Positions 1 to 8,324 of a stretch of DNA of 41,780 bases are shown here, piece by piece. Location of the stretch: the IMG/VR virus record IMGVR_UViG_3300036466_000133, positions 1 through 41,780 of that record. One strand, 5' to 3'. Position 1 is the stretch's first letter. Each line of letters begins with the position of its first letter. A model generated the notes under the pieces. The model did not search any database. It saw only the letters and a program-made list of their open reading frames with translations, and was not told where the DNA came from. The position numbers were made by a program, and so were the translations under genes. The stretch comes from a virus.

Positions 1-271
1 GCATGGTATCAACCACGCCCTCGACTGCGCCACGGGTCGTGACGTGCGGAATAAACCAGTCAGCAGCCAGCACCTCGCCCCATCGGTCTATATTGTGCGC
101 AGACTCTGAGTTACGGCCAAGCTCCCTGCCGAGGCTGTCCGGGTGCGGGCTTATCACAATGGCGCTGCCGATCATATGCCGCAACACGTCAATCATCGTT
201 ACGAGGCGGGGCGACATGTCGTCTGCCCAGTCTCGGAACTCTTCGGGGGTGAAGTGCTCGGTGTAGGTCAT
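1..271 (-). CDS. M15-type peptidase (endolysin candidate), N-terminal part, cut by window edge
   Basis: The ATG at 271 overlaps the end of the upstream gene and the frame is open to base 1 (90 codons). The segment SAHNIDRWGEVLAADWF looks like the zinc-ligand stretch of M15 D,D-carboxypeptidase/endopeptidases (S-x-H...G...A-D), giving two of the expected three metal ligands. The C-terminal part with the third ligand motif (FHGDVRP) lies at the other end of the window, 41621-41780 on the same strand, just upstream of the holin and spanin genes. That position supports a role as the peptidoglycan-cutting endolysin. The two parts are not in register if the ends are joined directly: 3n+1 bases would have to be missing. 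A virion-associated peptidase is an alternative. Confidence 0.6.
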   Translation of the reverse strand, partial: MTYTEHFTPEEFRDWADDMSPRLVTMIDVLRHMIGSAIVISPHPDSLGRELGRNSESAHNIDRWGEVLAADWFIPHVTTRGAVEGVVDTM

Positions 272-645
272 ATCAGGTCTTCCTCTGCCGGTATCACCTC
301 AAGACCCCACGCTTGGAACTGCTCATGCGGATCGGTGTTAGCCGCCACCAGAATCTCTCCCGACTGTATCGCTACCACAGCGGCCTCGGCTTGTGTGCGG
401 TCATACTCAGGCGGTACATGGTCAGGGTCAGGCGGTAGTGTCAGGGTTGACAGGGCATCGGTGACCACTGGCTTGCAGACGGTGTGTGCGACGGCGTAGG
501 CGGTGGTGCCGCTGGTGTAGGTGGCCTGACGGAAGGTTTCGATGTCTGCCGCACTCTCGCCCATCAAACAGGCGAGGTGGTTGGCTTTGTCGATCAGGTG
601 TTCAGGTACAGCCAAGGTCAGGGTTTGGGAGTATTGGGTGGTCAT
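268..645 (-). CDS. hypothetical protein, 125 aa, downstream of tail fibre
   Basis: I do not recognise a family. The protein is acidic in its second half, with no signal peptide or membrane segment. Its start overlaps the tail-fibre stop (ATGA, 642-645) and its end overlaps the peptidase start, so it is translationally coupled within the tail/lysis operon. The position after a fibre gene fits a fibre chaperone or a small accessory tail protein; this is inference from context only. Confidence 0.7.
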   Translation of the reverse strand: MTTQYSQTLTLAVPEHLIDKANHLACLMGESAADIETFRQATYTSGTTAYAVAHTVCKPVVTDALSTLTLPPDPDHVPPEYDRTQAEAAVVAIQSGEILVAANTDPHEQFQAWGLEVIPAEEDLI

Positions 646-2063
646 AGAGTTATCCCCCCGAGCCTTGCGTTAAATCGCATTGCGCTTTCTCTATCGGCCC
701 CAAGAGTTTCGCGATCCCTCAAGATCATTCCGTAAAATTCATTTGGAGTTTTGGCAGCCAAGCCAACGCCGATTGACATAACCCCGTTCGCTGTACTGTG
801 CGATCTAGCCACATCTGTATATGCGTCCAGGTTTACTCCGCCGCCAATTATCGTACCGGACTCGAACAGCGCTTCATAAGACCCGATCTCGGTTGCTGTC
901 GCCGCGAATGTATGGCTGCCACCCCTGACATCCACTTTCATTTGACCGGGATTCCCACCGGAATCAGCAAGAGATCGTTGCGAGAGTTGTGCGGTACTGT
1001 CTGCCGCGACACTGAAAAGCCCTGCGTTTTGCGTACGTGAAACCAGCCTGCCAGCCACAAAAATATGAGATGTATTTGTGCCCGACAGGAATGCCAAATC
1101 TGCGGTATCTAGTCGATCGTCAACCCCATCAAACTCCAACCAATGTAATATCCCATCCGTCCGATAAATAGGCCGTCTTGCCGCAACGGATTGGACGGCG
1201 TGGTTTCCCTTCAGCTCTCGTATGGAAACGGAATCAACAGTAATGCCGTCCCAAACCGCTCTTCCGTCTGTAAAAATGCCCAAGTTAAGGCTAGATGCGC
1301 TCAACTTACCAGTGTAGGTGTACGTCGGGCCACTCTGATTGGAAATATCAGTAGACACTAGTCCCGGACCATAAACTGGCAGCAAGGAAATTTTATCGAC
1401 CTCGCCAGATAACGTAATACTGAGTTTGTAGGTTTTTGTCTCATCTATATCCGGGAACAGAAACCGAAATCTAGGGTAATGTACGCTAGTTGATACCGCA
1501 GCGTTACTGGCCGTATTTGTAACACTATTCCATTGGCCTGACGAACCCTCATAATCCTGTATACGGGGCTCCGGTATCGACTGAACCATTTCTGGCCCAA
1601 GCACCAACCCTTGAGACTTATCCAGCATCAACCCAACCGGATCACCATCCGCTGTGACAGGTGTTGTGCCTGCGGCGTCTTGGTAGAGGGTGGTCAGGTC
1701 AGATGGGTCGTACCATGCACCTTGTTCGCCGTTAAGGAATAGCGCTCTCGGGCTCCAGATTCGTTCGCCATAAGCCCGAAACGCATCCCCCGCAGTCAAC
1801 CCCGCCCCAAGCTCAGCATTAATCGCCTCACGCAGCCGGTTTTTGGTCTCGTTGAGTCGTAGCAGCTTATCTGCCACCGGCCCCGTTAGAGAGCCTACAG
1901 ACGCCGCCGGAGACTGTGCCCACAGCGCCGAGGGGTAGTCCTCAAACGGCGTGCTTTCGGTCAACAGGGGGTCGCCACGGTCTGCAAGGACGGCGTTAAT
2001 GCCCTCCCGCAGCAGTCGCTTGGTGCCGGACAGATAGTCCAACTTATCTCTCACGACGCCCAT
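642..2063 (-). CDS. tail fibre / receptor-binding protein with LamG-like domain
   Basis: 473 aa from the ATG at 2063, which shares a base with the stop of the upstream stalk gene (TGATG); longer upstream frames would overlap that gene entirely. The N-terminus has two similar helical segments (TKRLLREGINA and TKNRLREAINA). Then follows a stretch common in phage structural proteins (GEQGAWYDPSDLTTLYQDA, then a VGLMLDKS segment), which often precedes a concanavalin/LamG-like sandwich. The second half (HWLEFDGVDDRLDT onward) fits such a carbohydrate-binding fold. Bases about 660-1620, coding the distal part, are visibly richer in A+T than the N-terminal part at 1680-2060, as expected for an exchanged receptor-binding tip. 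The exact fold is inferred. Confidence 0.75.
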   Translation of the reverse strand: MGVVRDKLDYLSGTKRLLREGINAVLADRGDPLLTESTPFEDYPSALWAQSPAASVGSLTGPVADKLLRLNETKNRLREAINAELGAGLTAGDAFRAYGERIWSPRALFLNGEQGAWYDPSDLTTLYQDAAGTTPVTADGDPVGLMLDKSQGLVLGPEMVQSIPEPRIQDYEGSSGQWNSVTNTASNAAVSTSVHYPRFRFLFPDIDETKTYKLSITLSGEVDKISLLPVYGPGLVSTDISNQSGPTYTYTGKLSASSLNLGIFTDGRAVWDGITVDSVSIRELKGNHAVQSVAARRPIYRTDGILHWLEFDGVDDRLDTADLAFLSGTNTSHIFVAGRLVSRTQNAGLFSVAADSTAQLSQRSLADSGGNPGQMKVDVRGGSHTFAATATEIGSYEALFESGTIIGGGVNLDAYTDVARSHSTANGVMSIGVGLAAKTPNEFYGMILRDRETLGADRESAMRFNARLGGITL

Positions 2064-2671
2064 CACACCACCTCGCCGTTGATTGCATCCAGTGCGGCGG
2101 AGATCATGCCGATGGCGTTCGCAAGGGTGGCGTAATCTGTCACCTGCTCTGCCACGCCGGCATTGTTTAGCCACACGCTGCCATCGGTGCTGAGGGCAAA
2201 ATACTCGCCATCAGTCGTTCCGGCGACGCCCGATGCGGTATCAGCAAACACGCCAGCCACACCGACAATGCCCGCTGCTTCGTCCTTAGCCGCAACCGCC
2301 CCGGTTTCTGCCAACTGAGCCGCGTCGCGGGCATTTTCGGCCAACCCCTGCGCCGTTTGCGCCCCGGTTTCTGCCAGCTGGGCCGCATCCCTCGCATCTT
2401 CGGCCCGCCCCTGCGCCGTTTGCGCGCCGGCTTCTGCCAGTTGGGCCGCATCTCGGGCGTCCTCTGCGCCCTGCGTGGCGTCGGTCACGGCCTGCGCCGT
2501 AGCATCGGTTACGGCCTGTACGCCGCCGTCAATGTAATCCGCCTGAGCCTGCAACTCTTGCCGCAACGGCTCAAGACTCGCGACAAAGGCGTTCGATTTC
2601 GGGATGAAAACACTCTCCGGCTCGCCACGCTGCGGGGCTTCCGGTAACGGTGTGGACTGTGGTGCTGCCAT
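2063..2671 (-). CDS. tail fibre stalk / adaptor protein with coiled-coil repeats
   Basis: 202 aa. Residues 1-30 are proline-rich, residues 35-130 are alanine-rich helical sequence, and residues 69-131 are three near-identical 21-residue repeats (consensus AEDARDAAQLAETGAQTAQG). The C-terminal part (FADTASGVAGTTDGEYFALS) resembles the short beta region often found before fibre tips. The gene lies one base after the large tail protein and shares a base with the next fibre gene. The likely role is a trimeric stalk linking the tail tip to the receptor-binding fibre; this follows from repeat character and context. Confidence 0.7.
   Translation of the reverse strand: MAAPQSTPLPEAPQRGEPESVFIPKSNAFVASLEPLRQELQAQADYIDGGVQAVTDATAQAVTDATQGAEDARDAAQLAEAGAQTAQGRAEDARDAAQLAETGAQTAQGLAENARDAAQLAETGAVAAKDEAAGIVGVAGVFADTASGVAGTTDGEYFALSTDGSVWLNNAGVAEQVTDYATLANAIGMISAALDAINGEVV
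2279..2467 (-). repeat. three tandem 63-bp repeats inside stalk gene
   Basis: Three in-frame 63-bp units encode residues 69-89, 90-110 and 111-131 of the stalk protein. Differences between units are mostly single-base, so the array probably arose by recent duplication. Unit number would change the stalk length in 21-residue steps. Confidence 0.85.
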
Positions 2672-2672
2672 G

Positions 2673-4580
2673 TTATAGGCCCTCTACGGTGATGGTGACG
2701 TTGGAAAACGCCGGATTGCTCAAGAGTATATCAAACTCGCGGAAGTACCCATACACGATGGTCTCCTCCAGGTCTACGGAGCCGATCCAGACAATCGGAG
2801 TGGCGCGCAGTCTCGCCAGGGTACGCTGCACCGAACCGCCGTAGGCGGGCGGTATCACGGCGTCAAACTCGGCCCGCTTGGAGAACCGGCGCGGGACGAT
2901 CTCGAAATTGCCGAATTGGTCGGCCTCCTTGCGACTGAAGTCAATAATCCCGGCGCTGCTGCCGTACTGCGCGTCACCGATCTGGTAGATGGTGCCGAGC
3001 ACAACCTCCCCGATGGCAACATCCGCCCCCGCCCCGTCCAACGTGATCTGTATGGTGCCGTCAATGTAGGCCGGCAAGTCCACGCGGGCCAAGTCCGCCT
3101 TGACCAGGTACGGGTCAAAGAAAAAGCCGTACCAGTCCTGCACACCGGAGTTGTCCAGCATGCTGATCTCGCCTGTGTCGTACACCAAGCCATCGTCCGG
3201 GTCGGTGTAGGTGATCTGCACGGTGGCGGCGTCCACGCTGAACAGGGCCAAGCCGTTCACCAGCATACCGGGCGTTACGTCGATCACTAACGGGCTCGGG
3301 GCGGTTGTTTTGGAGTCCAGCTTGTTGTCGAACATGCGCAACGGGTTGATGAAGCCGAGGTCTAGCCAAGTGGGGGCGGGCTTTAGGGTTTCTGGGTCAA
3401 CTTTGAGAGTTCCGAGGTCTGGGCGGTCGTTGTTGTCTTGTAGGGCTTCGTAGTTGTGGTTGGCGTAGGTGTAGATGTCGCCGGCGGTGACGGTGGGGTT
3501 GATCTGGGTGATTAGGGTGTTGGTTGTCAGATCAACAATGTCGTAGGAGCCGTTTGAATTGACGCCTAGGAAGTAGTCTGTTGCGTAATGGATAATCTTA
3601 TAGTTACCGGTCGCCGGCATGGGCGGTAAAGCTGAGTAGTCGGAAAGCAAAAATCGACGATTGTAAGGCTGGACCGAGCTTGCTTGAAGCGTAACTTCGG
3701 AGCCGTCCAGAGACGCTGACACTCCTTTGTAGGTAGTGCCGGATATAGCGGCCGGTGCTGATATGGGGGCCATGTCTGCATAAGCAAAAAATCTGGCATC
3801 GCCATCTCCAAAAAAGACTGCGACCTCCGACCTGGTATCGTTTGCCAAAATTACTTCTGGGTTTGGCGATCCAAATACAGACTCCGCGTGCGTTGCGGCC
3901 ATGCTGGACGATAGTCTCACAACCAATGTATTCGAGTCCCCGTCGTCTTCCGCCCTGAAAGATAAAAACGCCTCCCCAGAGGCCGCAATTTTGGGCGGTG
4001 CAAGGGATAATGACGCGCCTTCAGTTATCGTTATTCCGGCCAAATCTAAAAGGTCTTCCGACAGTATAGTCGCGCCCCAGTTGGAGGCATTGACACGCAC
4101 GCACCTGAGCTCTGGCGGGAGGGTTGACAGCCCTGACGGCTTATATTCATAGAAGATTATCTCTCCCGAGTCTGGCGACCAATTAAGGCGCGACGGCGTG
4201 GGGTTCGCATCCCGAGAATACACAACTTGAGATGATGATACGTCGTAAACCTTAACGTACGGATTGCCGATCAGGGTAGCGGCCCCCCTATATGCCACAA
4301 GGCTCCCGTCTGGGCTTGCGGCTATTTCAACTATGTTGAAAACAGATTCATCTGAAAACTCTCCGATCTTTTCCCCTGAGTCGAGGTCATAAATGTCAAA
4401 AGATCGGACAAAAGATCCGGAAGGCACGCAAAACCCTAGATTCCCGCCGACAGAAACTGACCCTGCGCCGGAAAAGCTATTAGAGCGCCCCTCTGGCTCC
4501 CAGGGCTGGTATCCGTCCCCCAGCGCATTACTGCTAACGACCCCATCCGCCGTCAAATCCATCGGCCTAATAATCTTCAT
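2673..4580 (-). CDS. large tail protein with N-terminal beta-propeller-like region
   Basis: 635 aa. After a short N-terminal segment, residues about 40-370 contain repeats of WD40/propeller style, for example AASPDGSLVAY and NWSPDSGEIIFY followed by KVYDV-type strands. The C-terminal 260 residues (from TWLDLGFINPLRMFDNK) are a separate beta-rich domain. The gene follows the tape measure with a 4-base overlap, so it is expected at the distal tail tip or baseplate. Codon use differs along the gene: the propeller part at roughly 3520-4480 is richer in A+T, and 3380-3560 has a strong purine/pyrimidine strand bias. This suggests domain exchange. The function could be receptor contact or tip structure; no enzymatic motif is evident. 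Confidence 0.65.
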   Translation of the reverse strand: MKIIRPMDLTADGVVSSNALGDGYQPWEPEGRSNSFSGAGSVSVGGNLGFCVPSGSFVRSFDIYDLDSGEKIGEFSDESVFNIVEIAASPDGSLVAYRGAATLIGNPYVKVYDVSSSQVVYSRDANPTPSRLNWSPDSGEIIFYEYKPSGLSTLPPELRCVRVNASNWGATILSEDLLDLAGITITEGASLSLAPPKIAASGEAFLSFRAEDDGDSNTLVVRLSSSMAATHAESVFGSPNPEVILANDTRSEVAVFFGDGDARFFAYADMAPISAPAAISGTTYKGVSASLDGSEVTLQASSVQPYNRRFLLSDYSALPPMPATGNYKIIHYATDYFLGVNSNGSYDIVDLTTNTLITQINPTVTAGDIYTYANHNYEALQDNNDRPDLGTLKVDPETLKPAPTWLDLGFINPLRMFDNKLDSKTTAPSPLVIDVTPGMLVNGLALFSVDAATVQITYTDPDDGLVYDTGEISMLDNSGVQDWYGFFFDPYLVKADLARVDLPAYIDGTIQITLDGAGADVAIGEVVLGTIYQIGDAQYGSSAGIIDFSRKEADQFGNFEIVPRRFSKRAEFDAVIPPAYGGSVQRTLARLRATPIVWIGSVDLEETIVYGYFREFDILLSNPAFSNVTITVEGL

Positions 4581-7500
4581 GCGCGAACCTCAATCCCGTC
4601 AATTTCGAACCGCTCCAATGTCTTGGCGGTCTTGTTTGCCTGTTTGATGATGGCCAGTTGGCTACGCTCCAGATCATCGCGCAAGCCCTTAATCGCCTCA
4701 AGCTGGCTTTCCAGACTGCGCAACATGCGGGCCTCCCTATCCTCTGCCGTCTGCGTCACGTCACCCACGCTGCCAATAACGCCAGCCGTGCGGGCGTACT
4801 CGCGGGCGTAATCGGCAAAGGTGCTGTAGCGCCCCTGATCGAGCTGCGTGGCGGCATCCAGGGCGCTCTGGAGTTGACCTATATCCGACACGCGACCCGC
4901 ATTCGCAATCTGCTCAAGCGTTCTGATAGCGCTCTGGCGGCTGGCCTCTTGCACAGCGCTGGACTGAAACAGCATGGAGTCCATGGCGGACTGTACGGCA
5001 CGGTTGGCGCGTTGCGCCTCTTGCAGCCGTGAGCGCTGGCCGCTGATCTCAGTGGCGTAATACTGCTCCTGCGCCTTCTGCGCTTCGTCCTGGGCCTTCT
5101 CAATCGCGCTATAGTACTGATCAGCCGTCCCCTGCAACCGCAACAACGTGGCAATATTCTCCGCGCCTGCCGCCGTGGATGCGTCTTGTGCTTGTAGCAG
5201 CTGCCAAAAGCCCTCCCGCGTCTCTGGCAATGGTAGACTGCCCATGCCTTGCGCCAGCGTATTAGCGTTAATCTCGAACTGCTGCGCCTCGGTCGCAAAG
5301 TTGCCGATGAAGTTTTGCATGTTGCTGATGAACTGATCCAGCCCGCCATTCAGCTCAATCAGCCGGTCAGACGCCTCGATCAGTTCCGCCCCGGCCAGGT
5401 CGCTGAACTGCAATCCCAGCATGTCCACGGCTTGCTCCGTGACCTGCACCTGCGTCGCCACACGGGCCAACGTCTCGCCAAGGCCCTCGCCTGCGCGCTG
5501 GAAGTCGTCCAGATACGGCACGACTGCGCCTGCGGCTTGGTCGAATATCGAACTGAACACGGCCTCCAGCTCCGCCGTCTGTTCTTCTGCGCTCAAGCCT
5601 TCAAGACTAATCTTTTGCGTCTCAACTTGGAACCCGTCAAGGGCGGACTGGATTTCGGTGCTGGACATGCCGAGGGCTTCTGCGCCAGCCGTGACAGAAT
5701 CGCGGATCCCCATGAAGACGAGGCTGATCTGGTTTTCGGCATCAGTGCCAAGGCGCTGATATTCGTCCCATCGCTTGTCGGAGCCGAACCACCCGCCGTC
5801 GCGCTTGATAGTGGCGTAGGCTTGAGCGGTGTAGTAGTTGTCACCATCGCGCCAGCCACGAATCATTTCGTCGAGGGTTGCTCCGAAGAACTGAATGCCG
5901 AAGTCTTTGACCTCTGTGCTACCACCAAAGACTGAACCCAGAGCGCCGCCAAGGTCAAAAGTCCCAAAGCTGAACACGTCGAATGCGCCGTCATAGAAGT
6001 CGAATGCCGCGCCCAGGGCCTCGTCATATATCGGCATGATGCCGCCGGTTAGATCGAAATCGGAGCCGCTGATTGTACGCGTGAAGTCTGCCGGCATGGA
6101 CAGCCCACCATAACTCCGTGCCACCATCCCAGAAGCCCCGGCAATACCAAGCTGCAACGTCTGAAGCGCCCGCAACATATCCCGGTTAATACCCACCAGC
6201 TCACGGGACGCCCCCGCGCTGATGTCCACGGCTTTGGCGATGGACTCCGACTTGGCGTCAATGGAGCCCAGCACCGTGCCGGTGCCCTGCGCGGCCTGTC
6301 GTGCTTCGGTCGGGTCCCAGTCGCTGCCCGAGAAGAAATCAGACAGCTCGGACATGGCCAGCTGAATCGCACCGCCTGCGACCGCCCCGGCAATGGGGCC
6401 GGCGAATGCCCCGCCAATCTGGGCCAGTGCGCTGCTGTTGGCGGTCAAGTCTTTGGCCAGGCTGTCGGTGATCGTCTTGTTGACGATGCCCGCGATAGAT
6501 GTGGCCAGGCTGTTGCCGATGGCGTCACCGATTTTGTCCCAGTCGCCGGATGCGATGGCGTCTTGTAGGGATTGGGCCACGTTGTCGGCGGCTTTCTGCC
6601 ACTCGTTAACGAAGGCCTGACCGCCGTTCTCAGCGGCCTCGGTCAGGGCGTTTACAATCTCGTCCGCCTGACCCTCGTCGATCCATCCGCGACCGAAGGC
6701 CATCTGCACGACGGCAATGTCCTCACCGAGCTTGCGCATTTTGGCCCCGAGCGGGTCGATCTTATCCAGCAGGTTCTGGAAGTCGTTCCAGTCCGACCGG
6801 CGCACGCTCTCCCACGCTTCGGCTGCCCGACGAGCGGCCTTCTCTTCGGCATCGGCTCGGCGCTCCGCCTCTTTGGCTGCCCGTTCCGTGGCCATCCGTG
6901 CCTCTTCATCCGCCTGCGCCTTCACCCGCAATGCTTCGGCGGCGTCGTATAATGCGAGCGCCCGCTCCTGTTCGGCCTCAGTCGCCCCAACCACGTTGAG
7001 CCGGTGCTGAAGCAATAGCCGGTCGCTCATGGTCAGGGCCAGGTATTCATCTTCGAGCGCAGTGGTTATGTTCTGCAGTGCGGTCTGGCGGGCCAGTAGC
7101 GCCGGGTCGCTTTCGCGCAACGCCTCATCAAGGTTCGCAATCCACTCTTCCAGCTGTTCGCCCCGCTTCGCCGCCTCCACGGCTTGGGATGCCAGGTTTG
7201 ACATCTCAGACGCGGTACGCATGAACGCCGGGGTAACGTTGTCGCTTGATTTCGTGGCCTCGAATATGGCCTGTTGAAGCGCCTGGAATCCCGCAACGGT
7301 CGGGTCAGCCTTGACGGCCCCGAGCGCGCCAATCAGGGTACGGCTGGCGCCGATGCTGATGCCGAACTCGTCGTTCAGGTTTTCGGCTTCGTCCCGGATC
7401 AGGTTTATACCCTCCCGGAACTGAGCGCCCGTGGTCGCAAACTCGGAGAACGCGTCATTTACGTCCACGCCCATCCGGGCCAGCCGTTCGGCCTGGCTTA

Positions 7501-8320
7501 CTGCGGCATCAAAGTCTCCGAGAATGGTGGTATCGAGGGCATCCTCTGCCGCGTCATAGAGTGACGTGCGGGCCGAGTTAAACGCGCTGGCCGCTTCGAC
7601 GAGGCCCCGCTGCAGCTCGATCTGAGCAGCGGCGCGAGATTCTTTGGCCAGATCTCGTATGCGCTCGGTCAGGCCCATGGCGCCGGACTCAGTTCGCCCC
7701 ATCACCTCATCGAGGTATTCCATGGACTGGCTGAGCTGGCTGGCGCCCTCTTCGCCTTCACTGAACGCACGCACCAACCCGCCCGTAATGGCGCCGCCAA
7801 TAGCAATGACCGCCCCCAGCACCGCGCCGCCCGGCCCAAACGCGCCTGCAAACTGCGGAGCCTGCTGCGTGAAGGCCATCATGGCGGACTGGCCGGAGGC
7901 GACCTGTGTGGCGAAGTCGCCGATCTGGTAGCCCGCTTGCTGTGCGATTGTCCCGACGCCCCCAAACGAGCTACGGAACATGCCGCCCACTTGTGCCGTG
8001 GCACGGGTCGTAGCGCGCAGGTTCGCCATGTCCTTGCTGTACTGGCTGAGCGTAATGCGTCCTGAGTTCAGTTCTTTCTGGATCAGGTCAGCGCCTGCGG
8101 CAAACTGCTGTTGCGCCTTGTAGGCCGGATCGATGGAGGCTTTGAGCGAACGGTACTCTTTCGTGACGGAGGAGGTCACGTACTTGTACTTGGTCATCTC
8201 GGACGCGGTATCCCGCGCCTTCTGGGTAAACTGGTCTTGCGCCTGGCCAGCGGCGATCAGCGCCGAGTAATCCACGTCGACGCTGTAGTTAATAGAGCCT
8301 AAGTTCTCGCCGTTGGCCAT
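4577..8320 (-). CDS. tail tape measure protein
   Basis: 1247 aa, the longest gene of the window, between the tail chaperones and the distal tail genes as usual for siphoviruses. The N-terminus is helical and the segment around residues 120-190 (QQAGYQIGDFATQVASGQSA, then a glycine/alanine-rich hydrophobic stretch) is typical of TMP_2-type tape measures. Long alanine/glutamate-rich helical segments follow (about 460-500), with further hydrophobic stretches near 650-700. It sets tail length and is ejected with the DNA in known systems. The start at 8320 is preceded by a GAGG-type ribosome site; its end overlaps the next gene by four bases. Confidence 0.9.
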   Translation of the reverse strand: MANGENLGSINYSVDVDYSALIAAGQAQDQFTQKARDTASEMTKYKYVTSSVTKEYRSLKASIDPAYKAQQQFAAGADLIQKELNSGRITLSQYSKDMANLRATTRATAQVGGMFRSSFGGVGTIAQQAGYQIGDFATQVASGQSAMMAFTQQAPQFAGAFGPGGAVLGAVIAIGGAITGGLVRAFSEGEEGASQLSQSMEYLDEVMGRTESGAMGLTERIRDLAKESRAAAQIELQRGLVEAASAFNSARTSLYDAAEDALDTTILGDFDAAVSQAERLARMGVDVNDAFSEFATTGAQFREGINLIRDEAENLNDEFGISIGASRTLIGALGAVKADPTVAGFQALQQAIFEATKSSDNVTPAFMRTASEMSNLASQAVEAAKRGEQLEEWIANLDEALRESDPALLARQTALQNITTALEDEYLALTMSDRLLLQHRLNVVGATEAEQERALALYDAAEALRVKAQADEEARMATERAAKEAERRADAEEKAARRAAEAWESVRRSDWNDFQNLLDKIDPLGAKMRKLGEDIAVVQMAFGRGWIDEGQADEIVNALTEAAENGGQAFVNEWQKAADNVAQSLQDAIASGDWDKIGDAIGNSLATSIAGIVNKTITDSLAKDLTANSSALAQIGGAFAGPIAGAVAGGAIQLAMSELSDFFSGSDWDPTEARQAAQGTGTVLGSIDAKSESIAKAVDISAGASRELVGINRDMLRALQTLQLGIAGASGMVARSYGGLSMPADFTRTISGSDFDLTGGIMPIYDEALGAAFDFYDGAFDVFSFGTFDLGGALGSVFGGSTEVKDFGIQFFGATLDEMIRGWRDGDNYYTAQAYATIKRDGGWFGSDKRWDEYQRLGTDAENQISLVFMGIRDSVTAGAEALGMSSTEIQSALDGFQVETQKISLEGLSAEEQTAELEAVFSSIFDQAAGAVVPYLDDFQRAGEGLGETLARVATQVQVTEQAVDMLGLQFSDLAGAELIEASDRLIELNGGLDQFISNMQNFIGNFATEAQQFEINANTLAQGMGSLPLPETREGFWQLLQAQDASTAAGAENIATLLRLQGTADQYYSAIEKAQDEAQKAQEQYYATEISGQRSRLQEAQRANRAVQSAMDSMLFQSSAVQEASRQSAIRTLEQIANAGRVSDIGQLQSALDAATQLDQGRYSTFADYAREYARTAGVIGSVGDVTQTAEDREARMLRSLESQLEAIKGLRDDLERSQLAIIKQANKTAKTLERFEIDGIEVRA

Positions 8321-8324
8321 GCTG

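Noticed and set aside
2279-2467. Regular repeats as a CRISPR array
   Set aside because: Units are contiguous, in frame, without spacers, and encode a helical stalk.
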